A DNA stretch of 64,000 nucleotides, from contig OZ345372.1 in NCBI GenBank assembly GCA_977006965.1, positions 1,364,001 through 1,428,000 on the forward strand, given 5' to 3'. The position numbers were made by a program, and so were the translations under genes. The DNA is from Phymatolithon calcareum (Eukaryota > Rhodophyta > Florideophyceae > Hapalidiales). Shown here piece by piece: positions 9,730 to 21,235 of this stretch (position 1 is the stretch's first letter; each line of letters starts with the position of its first letter). The notes under the pieces were generated by a model. That model was not told the origin of the DNA, ran no database searches, and worked only from the letters and a program-made list of their open reading frames with translations.

Positions 9730-12700
9730 CGAAATGGGAACAAAAGCTAAAGCCTCAATTGCAGGAAAAGGTGATGCCATCATTACGCTGAATGTCAATG
9801 GGAAGCCGTCGAAATGCAAACTGAAGGATGTTATGCACATCCCGGACTTTGGATACTCTCTACTATCGGTATCCAAAATGGATGAGTATGGATATGGGAT
9901 TACGTTCAAGAACAGGCGTTGTTATTTTATTGCACATCATGACACGACTGCTACAGGTCGACTTCGCAAGAGTCTCTACTCACTTGACCTTGCAGATGAA
10001 AATAAAGTTACCGAAGTTTCCTGTTTCGCTAGCCTCCAGCTTTGGCATGAACGTCTCGCTCATGTCCACCCATCTGGTATCTCTGGTATGGTACGTCATG
10101 GGGTGGTCAAAGGTGTGAAAATTTCTCCCAGTCTGAACTCAGTGCATCCCTGCAAAGGTTGTCTCGCCGGCAAAGGTCATCGCGCTCCTATCCCAAAGTC
10201 TAGTAGTACTCGTTCTGAAGCTGTCCTCAACCTCGTACATTCCGACGTCTTAGGTCCTATCGACATTCCATCACTTGGAGGCTCTCGATACTTTATCACA
10301 TTCATAGAGGATCACTCCAAGTGGACCACGGTGTACACCATGCGAAGAAAGTCGGAGAGCTTTGAGTGTTTTCGAAAGTTCCACAAGTACGCTGAAATCC
10401 ACACAGGTAGAAAGCTTAAGCATTTGAACGTTCAGGACTTCTCGACTGCACCAAAGCTCAAGGCTATTAGGACCGATAACGGAGGCGAGTACCTTTCCAA
10501 CGAGTTCAAGGCATATTTGGCACAGCACGGCATACACCAGCAACTCACAGTAGCATACATCCCACAACAAAATGGGGTGGCTGAGCGCATGAACCGCACC
10601 ATTCTCAACTTAGTGCGCTCCATGCTTCATCACAGAGGCATCGAGAAGAAGTTCTGGGCTGAAGCACTTGCTACTGCTGTGTATGTTCGAAATCGAGTTA
10701 CCTCAAGAGGACTTCCTTCAAACACCACCCCCCATCACATATGGATGGGTGCCGCTCCAGATTTGGGACACTTACGTTCATTTGGCATAAAATGTTGGTG
10801 CGTGACTCCAAAAAAGGAAGGTTAAGAAACTCGACTGTCGAACTCGTGAAGCCATTATGCTGGGATATGCGACTTCGTCCAAAGGGTACAAGCTGTGGGA
10901 TCCGATCTCCAAGAGCGTGATCGTGTCAAGGGATGTGACGTTCGACGAATCGGATTGCGCATTAGGTGAGGCTGAAACGGATGTATCCACTGACACTCCA
11001 AACAACGCAGAGGTCAAAGTATGTTAGGATATTGTTGAAGCTAAGGACATTTCAGAGGAGGAGAACAAGAACCTCGATGCAACCAGCGGAGAAGGGCAGG
11101 AGGCGGACGACGGAGAACAACCTACAACTCCACCGGCATCTGAAGAAACTACACCGATGATCGCCAAACCCATTCTTCGCAGATCAGCTCGGGTCTCAAA
11201 ACCACCAACTGACTTCTGGAGAGCTCCCCCGCATACTGCCATGCTTACCTTCGAATCTGTCAATCTCGCATCGAAATCCGGTTTGTCTTCTCAACAAGTA
11301 CCTCAGACCTTTAAGGAAGCGACTTCGAATGAGAATGTAGACTTCTGGTCTCCAGTCATCGAGAAAGAACATTCTTCACTCTTCCGGAACAACACTTGGA
11401 GGCTGGTTCCTCGCAACTCCGACATGAACGTCCTACCGTGCAACTATGTCTTCAAGGTCAAGGATACAGGCCCGAAAGTTCGCATTGTAGCGAAAGGGTT
11501 CCGGCAGGTGCATGGGGTGGACTACACTGAAACGTATGCCCCAGTCGTAAAGTTCACCTCCATCCGTATCCTACTTGCAACTGTTGCAGTCCATGACTTG
11601 GAACTTCATCAAATTGATGTTGTGACAGCATTTTTGCATGGTAAGCTCGACGAACACATATACATGGAGGTTCCGGACTGCTTTCAAGACTCCAAGCACC
11701 CCGACTCCTCAAGGCACGATATGGTTTGAATCAAGCTCCTCGAGAATGGCATGCCAAGATTGACAAGTTCCTCATCGAGAGCTTGGATTCTCGAGTAGTC
11801 CCAATGATCCATGTCTCTATGTTTGGCACAAGTCTAATTCCATCATGATCATCGCTCTGTACGTGGATGACTTGCTGATTGCCGGGAACGACACTTCGGC
11901 CATTATATGGATCAAGGGGGAGCTCAACCAGAGATTCGAGATGAAGAATCTTAACGAAGCCAGCTTGTGTCTTGGACTTGAAATCCGAAGAAATCGAAAA
12001 CTTCGGACTCTCCATCTCTCACAGTCGGTGTACGCTCAGTCCGTCTTGGAACGTTTCGGAATGGAAAACGCAAAACCAGTACCAACGCCAATGGAGTCCA
12101 GTCACAAGAACTCCGCAGTTGGAGAAATCGATATCACCGAGTCTGTGTCAGACAAAGTCCCGTATCGTCCTGCTATCGGAAGCCTCATGTATTTGATGGT
12201 GGGCACTCGGCCAGACATATCGGAGTCGGTTGGCAAGTTGTCTTCATTCCGCGAAAAGTCTCTCCAACGTCACTGGATGGCTGTCAAGCGTGTTCTTCGC
12301 TATATCGCAGGTACTCGGAACCATGGCCTTCTTTTCGGCTCAAATTGCAACTTGGTGCCATTCGGCTACACCGACTCGGATTGGGCAGGATGTGGAGAGA
12401 CTCGTCGTTCTACAATTGGTTATGTGTTCTTACTCGCAGGGGGAGCGAAAAGCTGGCGTTCGAGGAAGCAGACCATCGTGGCAACCTCAACATGCGAAGC
12501 GGAATATATCGCGTCATGTGCAGCCGCCAAGGAAGCCGTATGGTTATCTCGCCTCATCGCCGACGTTCACGCTCTCGTCAAGCCGGCTCGTATGACTCTG
12601 TACATCGACAGTCAGAGTGCGATCGCGACGGGGAGAAACGCTGCTATCACTCAGCGAAACAAGCACATCGACATACAATATCACTACGTACGCGATGTTG

Positions 12701-12790
12701 ATGGTCGCCAACGCATTGAGCAAGCCGCTTGATCGCATTAAGACCGCCAAGTTCGCACAAGACATGTGTATATGCGACTTGAAGTCCTAG
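9730..12790 (+). pseudogene. Copia pol body lacking gag and protease N-terminus
   Basis: Begins in the protease at EMGTKAKAS and runs through integrase (DNGGEY near 10480, PQQNGVAERM near 10565), RT (YVDD near 11860) and RNase H to the stop at 12788. Breaks seen: a one-base insertion near 10815 in an A/G run; TAG at 11026-11028; a deletion near 11700-11745 inside RT; another shift near 11775; and about 45 bases lost near 12700 in RNase H. Relative to the intact Pol it also has LNQRFEMKNLNEAS-type substitutions. It is framed by LTRs at 9286 and 12812, so it looks like an internally deleted second unit of a tandem copia array. Not functional. Confidence 0.88.
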
Positions 12791-12811
12791 TGTCCCTCGA
12801 TCAAGGGGGAT

Positions 12812-13248
12812 TGTTGAAAGTGAGAAGCTTGGAGCTCTCGTCGCATCACAATCCAAAATCAAGGTTTGACTCGGTACACGTGTACACGTGTCAAGTCGAA
12901 AGACAAAGTTTCTCAGAACTTGGATTCATGAAGATTGGCAGTGACACGTGTCAGAGTATGATAAGAGCATGAGAATCATACTCCCCTCACTCAGTAGATG
13001 ATTCTTAATTTTTCATGTTACACGTGTCATATGATATTATGACAAATTTGTTTAGGGTTAGAGTGTCTCCGTCGTCAATTAGTGTTTTGATCAAGTCTGG
13101 TTGAGTTCTCAGGTCTATATAGCCTTCACCTGAGGTCCGCCAAGTCAATAAACCAAGGAACTCATTCACTCACAACCCAACTTCTCCTCAACCAATTCTT
13201 TCCAACCAAATATTTTCCTTCACCTCATCTTATCCCTAACCTCCAACA
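12812..13248 (+). repeat. LTR, copia group A
   Basis: 437-bp LTR starting TGTTGAAAG and ending CCTCCAACA. It serves as 3' LTR of the pol body 9730-12790. It is followed by ACAGGTATA, a primer-binding site cut after its first four bases, and then directly by pol sequence, so it also acts as left LTR of the next deleted unit. A TCTATATAG box lies near 13113 and CAATAAACCAAGG near 13146. Confidence 0.85.
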
Positions 13249-15764
13249 ACAGGTATACACCACGTGACGGAAGTCGGAGAGCTTTGAGTGTTTTCGAAAG
13301 TTCCACAAGTATGCTGAAACCCATACTGGTAGAAAGCTTAAGCATTTGAACGTTCAGGACTTCTCGACTGCACCAAAGCTCAAGGATATTAGGACCGATA
13401 ACGGAGGCGAGTACCTTTCCAACGAGTTCAAGGCATATTTGGCACAACACGGTATACATCAGCAACTCACAGTAGCATATACTCCACAACAGAATGGGGT
13501 GGCTGAGCGCATGAACCGCACACTTCTCAACTTGGTGCGCTCGATGCTTCATCACAGAGGCATCGAGAAGAAGTTCTGGGCTGAAGCACTTGCTACTGCT
13601 GTGTATGTTCGCAATCGAGTTACGTCAAGAGGACTTCCTTCAAATACGACCCCCCATCACATATTGATGGGTGCCGCTCCAGACTTGGGACACTTACGTG
13701 TATTTGGCATAAAGTGTTGGTACGTGATTCCGAAAAAGAAGGTTAAGAAACTCGACTGTCGAACTCGTGAAGCCATTATGCTGGGATATGCGACTTCGTC
13801 CAAAGGATATAAGCTGTGGGATCTAAGCTCCAAGAAGGTGATTGTGTCAAGGGATGTGACGTTCGACGAATGGGATTGCGGATTAGGTGAAACGGATGTA
13901 TTCACTGACATTCCAGACGACGGAGTCGTCCAAGCATGTGGGGATACGGTTGAAGCTAAGGACACTTCCGAGGAAAACAACAAGAACCTCGATGTGACTA
14001 ACGAAGAAGGGCAGGAGGCGGACGATGCAGAACAACCAACAACACCACCGGCATCTGAAGTAACTACACCGATGAGCGCCAAACCTATTCTGCGCAGGTC
14101 AGCTCGGGTCTCAAAACCACCAACTGACTTCTGGAGAGCTTCCCGCACACTGCAATGCTTGCCTTCGAATCAGTCAATCTCGCATCGGAATCCGGTTTGT
14201 CTTCTCATCAAATACCTCAGACCTTTAAGGAAGCGACTTCAAATCATAATGTCGACTTCTGGTCAAAGGCCATTGAGAAAGAACATTCTTCACTCGTCCC
14301 AAACAACACTGGGAAGCTGGTTCCGCGCAACTCCGACATGAACGTGCTACCGTGTAAGTATGTCTTCAAGGTCAAGGATAGAGGCCCAAAAGTCCGAATT
14401 GTGGCAAAAGGGTTCCGACAGGTGCATGAGGTGGACTACGGTGAAACGTATTCCCCAGTCGTGAAATTCACCTCGATTCGTATCCTACTTGCAACGGTTG
14501 CTGTCCATGATCTGGAACTTCACCAAATGGATGTTGTGACAGCGTTCCTGCATGGTGACCTTGACGAAGACATCTACATGGAAGTTCCGGCCGGATTTCG
14601 AGATCCCAAGCGTCCCAACCTCGTTTGCAAGCTCTTGAAGGCACTATACGGCCTGAAACAAGCTCCGCGGCAATGGCATGCCAAGATCGACAAGTTCCTC
14701 ATCGACGAGCTCGGCTTCTCAAGCAGTCCCAACGATCCTTGTCTGTACGTCCGATACAAGTCAAACAGCATCATGATCATCGCCCTGTATGTGGATGACT
14801 TACTGATTGCTGGAAACGACACCTCTGCCATTTCGTGGAACAAGGGGGAGCTTAACAAGCGGTTCGAGATGAAGGATCTGGGGGACGCAAGCTTATGCCT
14901 GGGACTAGAAATCCGTCGGGATCGAACACTCCGCACTTTGCAAATATTACAATCGGCATATGCGGAGACAGTTCTCAAGCGGTTTCACATGGAAAATGCG
15001 AAACCAGCACCCACTCCGATGGAAACCGGCATCGAAGCTAGCACAGTGAATGAAATCGACATCACGGAAGCAGCTTCTGCCGAAGTCCCATACCGTCCAG
15101 CAATTGGCAGCCTCATGTACCTCATGGTTGGTACACGTCCAGACTTATCCGACGCTGTGGGAAAGCTTTCTTTATTCTGTGAAAGTCCCCTCAAGCGTCA
15201 CTGGACGGCTTTCAAGCGTGTACTCCGGTATGTTGCAGGCACTCGAGATCATGGCATTCTCTTTGGCTCCGACACCAGTTTGTCTCCAATCGGCTATAGT
15301 GACTCCGACTGGGCCGGTTGCCCAGAAACGCGCAAGTCCACAAGTGGATACATATTTCTGCTCGCTGGAGGCGCAATAAGCTGGAGGTCGTAGAACCAGA
15401 CCATCGTCGCAACCTCGTCATGTGAAGCCGAATACATCGCTTCATGTTCAGCTACAAAAGAAGATGTTTGGCTTGCGAGGTTAATCTGCGATGTACTTGG
15501 TCTTGAGAAGCCACCTCAAATGCTCATCTATTTGGACAATCAAGGGAAAATCGCTATCGGAAGAAACTCGGCAATACCCCAGCGCAACAAACACATAGAC
15601 ACACAATATCATTATGTCCGAGATGTTGTTGCTGCGGGAAGAGTCGAGTTCAAGTATTGCCCTATCGACGAGATGGTAGCAGATCCTCTGACCAAGCCGT
15701 TGAACCGTGTTAAAAATATACGGTTCGCAGAAGGAATGGGACTGATCGGCAAAAGACACTAAGA
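13249..15764 (+). pseudogene. Copia pol body (integrase to RNase H), chimeric 3' end
   Basis: Starts inside integrase near 13270 (ESFECFRKFHKYAE) and continues through RT (YVDD near 14788) to an RNase H ending GLIGKRH at 15760-15764. A one-base deletion near 14150 shifts the frame, and TAG at 15391-15393 replaces the Lys of SWRSKKQ. The integrase and RT parts resemble the group A elements. The last about 350 bp (YLDNQGKIAIGRNSA, DPLTKPLNRV) differ from group A and lead into the group C LTR, so the body is recombinant or belongs to a sister lineage. The PPT lies at 15771-15783. Confidence 0.85.
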
Positions 15765-15783
15765 CTCCTCGATCAAGGGGGAG

Positions 15784-16599
15784 TTTTGAAAGTATGTATG
15801 CGTGGTGCTTTAATTGCAACATACTTCATTCGCAGTGTGATCTCGGTTCATCTTCAGAGTGCTTCTGTTCGATGACAGAAACTTTTCGTAGACGCATGTG
15901 TTGACAGCTTTCATGAATAACACACACGTAGTCATGTGCTGTCAACAATTACATACACGTGGACATGTGCTGTCATAAATTACACACACGTGGACCTGTG
16001 CCGTAATAATTAGATTTGTGATGACAATATGTCGCGCCATGAAAATGTTGGATGGAGGTTTGGTTGTTGATGGTTGAGATGGTTGAGATGGTTGGGTTGG
16101 TTGTGAGATGTTCCTTGGTTTATTGAGTCGGGGCTTCAGATCCGGGTCTTATATAGGCCTCAGATTGAGGTATGATAAGACTTCTGATGCTCATTGCACT
16201 ACTAACTGTGATTGATTCAATCAACTAAAAGATTGAATTGTCGACTGTGATTGATTCAATCAACAAAATGATTGAATTACTGATAATAACAAGATCAATC
16301 AAGAAATTGATTGAACTGCTACATTGTCAGTAAAGATGAAAAAACATGGATTGATTCTATCATAACATATGAGAAATGGTTAGAGACTTATGAGAAAGGA
16401 TAATGTGTACTGCGATAAGAGCTCCAAGCAGTCACATTTCCAACAGAAAATTGTAATTTTGATGATAGCTACAGACGTCATCAGATTTGGATAGTCTATA
16501 TAGGTCGATGTTGGGTAACCAACTTTACAAATAAACTAAGGAACATCATCATCATCAACATCTATCAACCTATCTAATCAACATCCCTAACCTCCAACA
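15784..16599 (+). repeat. LTR, copia group C, split by a solo LTR
   Basis: Left part 15784-16045 follows an RNase H gene and polypurine tract; right part 16451-16599 ends CCTAACCTCCAACA after a TCTATATAGG box and an AATAAACTAAGGAAC signal. Removing the nested group B LTR and one target-site copy restores an LTR of about 410 bp. The left part holds three diverged copies of an ACACACGTGGACATGTGCTGTC-like block (15918-16010). Confidence 0.7.
16046..16445 (-). repeat. Solo LTR, copia group B, with target-site duplication
   Basis: 400-bp minus-strand LTR with TGTTGG and CCAACA ends. The five bases on each side are identical: GAAAA at 16041-16045 and 16446-16450. No internal sequence remains, so this is a solo LTR left by LTR-LTR recombination after insertion into the group C LTR. 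Confidence 0.88.
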
Positions 16600-17258
16600 T
16601 CAGTGTCAAAATGCTGGTCTGTTCTTCCGAAAGAAAATATGAAGAAACTTGACTCTCCTGCTCGCGAGGGTATGATGATTGGATATTCTTCTTCCAGAAA
16701 GTGTACAGAATCTGGGATCCTGAGCACAAGAAAATTGTTGTGTCAAGAAGCGTCAAATTTGACGAAGGACTTAGAAATGAGGTAACAATAGAGATCTTGA
16801 CACCGCAACTAAAGAAAAAGAGACAGTACATGAAATGGAAGTGCAATCAAAAGTCTCGGAATCTTCAGACACCGGTGATTCAAGCCCTGAGCAGGAGAAC
16901 GAGAACCTCACCTATGATGCTAATGACGCACAACCAATCGCTCCCGCTCTGACTCTTCGCCGATCTAGCCGTGTCTCTCGGCCACCTACGGAGTTCTGGA
17001 AAGCTAATCCTCAATTTATCAATCTTGCACTGGAGAGCTGTAATCTTGCCATCAAATCAGAGCATCTTGCAACAGATTTGCCTCGCTCACACCAAGAAGC
17101 CACTTTTGCTGCGAAAAAAGTCTTTTGGAAACCGTCTATTGAAAAAGAGCATTCGTCCATTACTCGCAACGACACATGGAAACTTGTTGAGCGCACGCCT
17201 GATATGAATGTCCTTCCATGTACGTATGTCTTTACACTCAAGGAATCGCTGCGTGACT
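16600..17258 (+). pseudogene. Copia group D pol fragment (integrase end to RT start)
   Basis: Directly follows the group C LTR without primer site or gag. Frame pieces show KCWSVLPKENMKKLDSPARE, IWDPEHKKIVVSRSVKFDE, LRRSSRVSRPPTEFWKA and VERTPDMNVLPCTYVF, the linker from integrase C-terminus into RT. At least two frameshifts (near 16700 and 16835) break it. Similarity ends at about 17258, after which the inverted group D element begins. The two group D copies thus face each other. Confidence 0.8.
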
Positions 17259-17332
17259 GCTTGGTTCTTTCCAGAATCGATTGGCTCTTAATTATCGACG
17301 AGCACACGAATCGGTAAAGGCTTGTCCAATCC

Positions 17333-19739
17333 TTAGACGTCTCGATTAAGACGTGAAATCCATAAAGCTTCCTTGGCGGCGGAGCACGACACGATGTTTT
17401 CTGCTTCGCAAGAAGATGTCGCGACTATTTTCTGCTTCTTAGAGCGCCAGCAGACAGTTCCACCTGCGATCATGAAGACGTAGCCACTTGTGGATTTGCG
17501 AGACTCACGACAGCCACACCAGTCCGAGTCTGTGTATCCAACTGGGTCAGCTGGAGTATCACGTCCGAATGTAATGCCAAAGTCCCTCGTACCTGCAATG
17601 TAGCGTATAACTCGCTTGACACCAACCCAGAGCGGAACGAACGGATCTTCGGAGAACTGCGCAAGACAGTATACAGCAAAGCCAATATCGGGTCGAGTAC
17701 AAATGTACAGAAACATGAGAAAACCAATAGCTTGGTGACAGTGCGTTTGAAAGAGCCATAGGGGTCCTACCAACAGGTGTTGTTGAATCCAGACTCCAAT
17801 GGTGTTGGTATCGGTTTGGAGTTGTGCATGGAAAACCTCTCCAGCACTGAATGTACGTACTTTTCCTGTGAGACCTCGATCGCGCGAGATTTCTAATCAC
17901 AAGCATACACGTGCCTCTCCTAAGTCCTTCATCTTGAACCGTTTCCGTAGCTCCCCCTTGATCCAAACAATTGCTGCAGTGTCATTGCCCGCAATGAGCA
18001 AGTCATCCATATACAGCGCTAAGATCATAACTTCTTTAGAGGTATGTCGAACTTGGAGACATGGGTCGTTCGGACTGCTAGTAAAGTTCAATTCGGTAAT
18101 GAGGAATGCATCGATTTTGGCATTCCATAAGGGTGGAGCGTGTTTCAGTCCATAGAGCGCTTTCAAAAGCTTAGACACTAAGTTTTGACGGGACGGCTGC
18201 CGGAATCCGGAAGGGATCTCCATGTAAATATCAGTGTCTAAATCTCCGTGAATAGGGAATAGGGAATAGCAATGTCCATCTGATGGAGCTCGACTTCGTT
18301 GACAGCGATTGTGGCGAGCATTACACGGACCGAGGTGAACTTAACGACAGGGGCATACGTTTCGCAGTAATCCACCCCATGCACTTGTCGGCAACCCTTG
18401 GCAACAATGCGAGCCTTAGGGCCAGATTCCTTGAGTGCAAAGACATACATACATGGAAGGGCATTCATATCAGGCGTGCGCTCAACAAGTTTCCATCTGT
18501 TGTTGCGAGTAATGGACGAATGCTCTTTTTCAATAGCCGGTTTCCAAATGTCTATTTTCGCAGCAAAAGTGGCTTCTTGATATGAGCGAGGCACATCTGT
18601 CGCAAGAAGTTCTGATTTGATGGCACGATTACAGCTCTCCAGTGCAAGATTGATAGAATGAGCATTAGCTTTCCAGAACTCGGTAGGTGGGCAAGAGACA
18701 CGGCTAGATCGGCGAAGAGTTGGAGCGGAATCGAGTGGTTGTGTGTAACTAACATCAGAGGCAGTGTTATTGTTATCCATTTCAGGGCTTAAATCGCCGG
18801 TATCTGAAGGATGATTGGAAGATTCCGAGACTTTTGATTGCACTTCGATTGCATCTACTGTCTCAGTTTCTTTCGTTGCAGGAGTCGATATCTCCAGTGC
18901 TACCTCATTTCTAAGTCCTTCGTCAAATTTGACGCTTCTTGACACAGCAATTTTCTTGTGCTCAGGGTCCCAGATACCGTAATCTTTGCTGGCAGAAGAA
19001 TATCCTATTATCATAACAGCACTTTGACCCAAACACACGTAGTTGATCGAGGTTTCGAGCTGATCCCATCCAAAGGTGATGCGGAGTAGTGTCCGGAGGA
19101 AGACCTCGTGATGTAACACGGTTTCGGACGTACACAGCAGTTGATAACGCTTCACACCAGAACTTCTTATCGATGTCTTTGTGGTGGGGCATTGATCGAA
19201 TGAGATTCATAAGAGTGCGGTTCATTCGCTCCGCCATCCCATTCCGCTGTGGAGTATAAGCGACTGTAAGCTGATGCAATATGCCGTGCTCCGTAAGATA
19301 GGATTTGAAATCGTTAGACAGATACTCGCCGCCATTATCGGTGCGGAGAATTTCAAGTTTTTCGGAATCAGTGGTGTACTTTTGAACGTTCAGACGCCGG
19401 ACTTTATTGCCGGTATGCTGCTCTGCGTACTTGTGAAACTGCTTAAAGTACTCAAAGCTTTCTGACTTAAAGCGCATCGGATAGACAGTGGTCCATTTTG
19501 AGAAGTCGTCGATAACGGAGATGAAATAACAAGAGCCTCCGACAGAAGTCATATCGACTGGTCCAAGCGCATCAGAATGTACGAGCTCAAGGAGACCAGA
19601 AGCGCGAGAGTTGCTTGCTTTGGGAAAAGGAGATTGATGCCCTTTGCCATAGATGCAGCTAACACAAATGTAGACGAGGAAGAAGTGCCTGCCAGATCAA
19701 TACATTTGACCACCCCACGACGCACCATGTTTAGTATAC
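17333..19739 (-). pseudogene. Inverted copia group D element body (pre-integrase to RNase H)
   Basis: Minus-strand pol, read from 19739 down: pre-integrase (NMVRRGVVK near 19725), integrase (HSDALGP region, DNGGEYLSND near 19330, QRNGMAERMNR near 19235), RS-linker, RT (ALYGLKHAP near 18150, YMDD near 18015) and RNase H (GYTDSDWCG near 17540, SSCEAE near 17400). Several frameshifts break it, for example near 18235, 19000 and 17780. It has no LTR at either end: the 5' end stops where the terminal-inverted-repeat element at 19740 starts, and the 3' end lacks the last RNase H codons. About 75 bp between 17258 and 17333 match neither copy clearly. Confidence 0.85.
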
Positions 19740-20338
19740 CTTGTTTTTGTAGACGCGAGAAAACACGAGCTGCTTTCACGTAACTGACGAAAGTAAATGT
19801 GAGCTTGGACCGATAAATATTTAATAGTTCATCTAAAATTGAGCATTTTCAGCGCTCATATCACTTTCATTAAAACTCAGTTCCATTGGCCAGATGATCT
19901 TCCAAACCCGGTACCGGGTTGACGTCAACGTTCAACTTATAAAACCTGATGCGGGAAAAATAAGTTGGAAGCTTAAATTCGATTTCTTATTTTGATGTGA
20001 TGAGGATTTTATAAGTTGTAAATCACTACATTATTCATCGGAGAGGAGAGAAATATAAGATAGATTTTCTCAAGAATTTAAGAAGGGGAAGTGGAAAAAA
20101 TAAGTTTTTTCTCACTTAATTTTTGTGCAGAGGTAAGAACTAAGTAAGTTAGTTTTTTCAAATATTTTGAAAACGTGAACAGAAAACGACAACAGTCAAA
20201 GCATGGACCGCTTTACCATCGTTTCGGTTCGTAGTGGTCCAGTGAAAGAGTCATTTTTGTACTTTATGTGGGAGCTTCCATTGGCAACAAACTTGTACTT
20301 TTCAAAACGGCGTGTTTCCTCGCGTCTACAAAAACAAG
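19740..20338. mobile_element. Non-autonomous terminal-inverted-repeat element, copy 1
   Basis: 28-bp inverted termini, CTTGTTTTTGTAGACGCGAG... at 19740-19767 and its complement at 20311-20338, differ at one base. The 599-bp interior is AT-rich and carries no supported ORF. A second copy lies at 26441-27021. Size, TIRs and lack of coding make it MITE-like. It abuts the 5' broken end of the group D copia body. I cannot identify the superfamily and see no clear target-site duplication. Confidence 0.75.
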
Positions 20339-20342
20339 TCGT

Positions 20343-20506
20343 ATGTGTACCGTAAGCCGGAATAACAAATGTGTAAAACGTGCTCGTACCTAGTCCTCGT
20401 GGGTAAAATAGTCCCTCGGGCTTCGCCCTCGGGTCCTATTGTACCCACTCGGGCCTGGTACTCTTACGTTTTACTTTCATTTGTTATCCCGGCTTACGGT
20501 ACACAT
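20343..20506. repeat. Long imperfect hairpin beside the TIR element, copy 1
   Basis: A 164-bp foldback. The outer arm ATGTGTACCGTAAGCCGG (20343-20360) pairs perfectly with 20489-20506. The middle arms GTGGGTAAAATAG and CTATTGTACCCAC and the CCCTCGGG/CTTCG/CCCTCGGG centre continue the fold with few mismatches. It is repeated with almost the same sequence at 27026-27189, also four bases after a TIR. Confidence 0.8.
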
Positions 20507-21235
20507 CTCCTTAAAGTTGCCGACTTGCCTTCAATTGGGACAAATGGTACCTTCTGAATAAAATCCGATTAATTACGTCAGAAATCCAGACCGACTAAAA
20601 TATTAAATATCATGATTCATTCGGACACTGGATTATAGTTTAGAAAGTAGAGCGGGCAGCAAATGGATTGAAAACGAAAAGTTCAAATGTTTCAGGCTGT
20701 GGAGAGATTATACGAAAATTTTAAGTCATTTGATCGGATAACGGATTGAAAATTGGGGAAATAGAGTGAACGGATTGATCCGTAATCCGTGCGAATCGAA
20801 AGCTGAGGCAGTCTCCAAGCCTGCCTCGCTATCCCAAACCGTAAGATGCAGTCTTTCCTTCAAACACGACAGCGCTGGTTTCCAAACGTAAACCTGTACA
20901 TACATGAAACGGAGGAAATAATATGTCGTGTACTATCAATATATCTGCCACCTTTCCATAAACAAAACGTCTTGGTATCGGATTCGACAGGTAGGTTTTC
21001 TCAAGGGCAAATTCTTTGTGACCTTGATTCAGAGCTCTTCACCGACTGTCTTCGGCGTCACCAATGGTGCCCTGCAAACTAATGAAAAGAAGACATTGGC
21101 AAAAATATAACATGATATTATCATCTATATGGACGCCCAGCACGGAGCGGTTCGATTTATTATGCGTATCGCATGTATCTGTTTGTCATCCTGAACAATT
21201 ACTGCCCTAAACTTATGAAAACAGACGAAAGGTAA
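20507..21235. other. Intergenic, no gene seen
   Basis: About 730 bp between the hairpin and the 3' end of the Sel1-repeat gene. Only short ORFs without recognisable motifs. The first eight bases (CTCCTTA) still match the second repeat copy. The last part would hold the 3' UTR of the minus-strand gene. Confidence 0.5.

Noticed and set aside
20345-20506. Helitron 3' end
   Set aside because: A long hairpin is present, but the expected CTRR end and 5' TC were not seen; TIRs next to it point to a DNA transposon instead.
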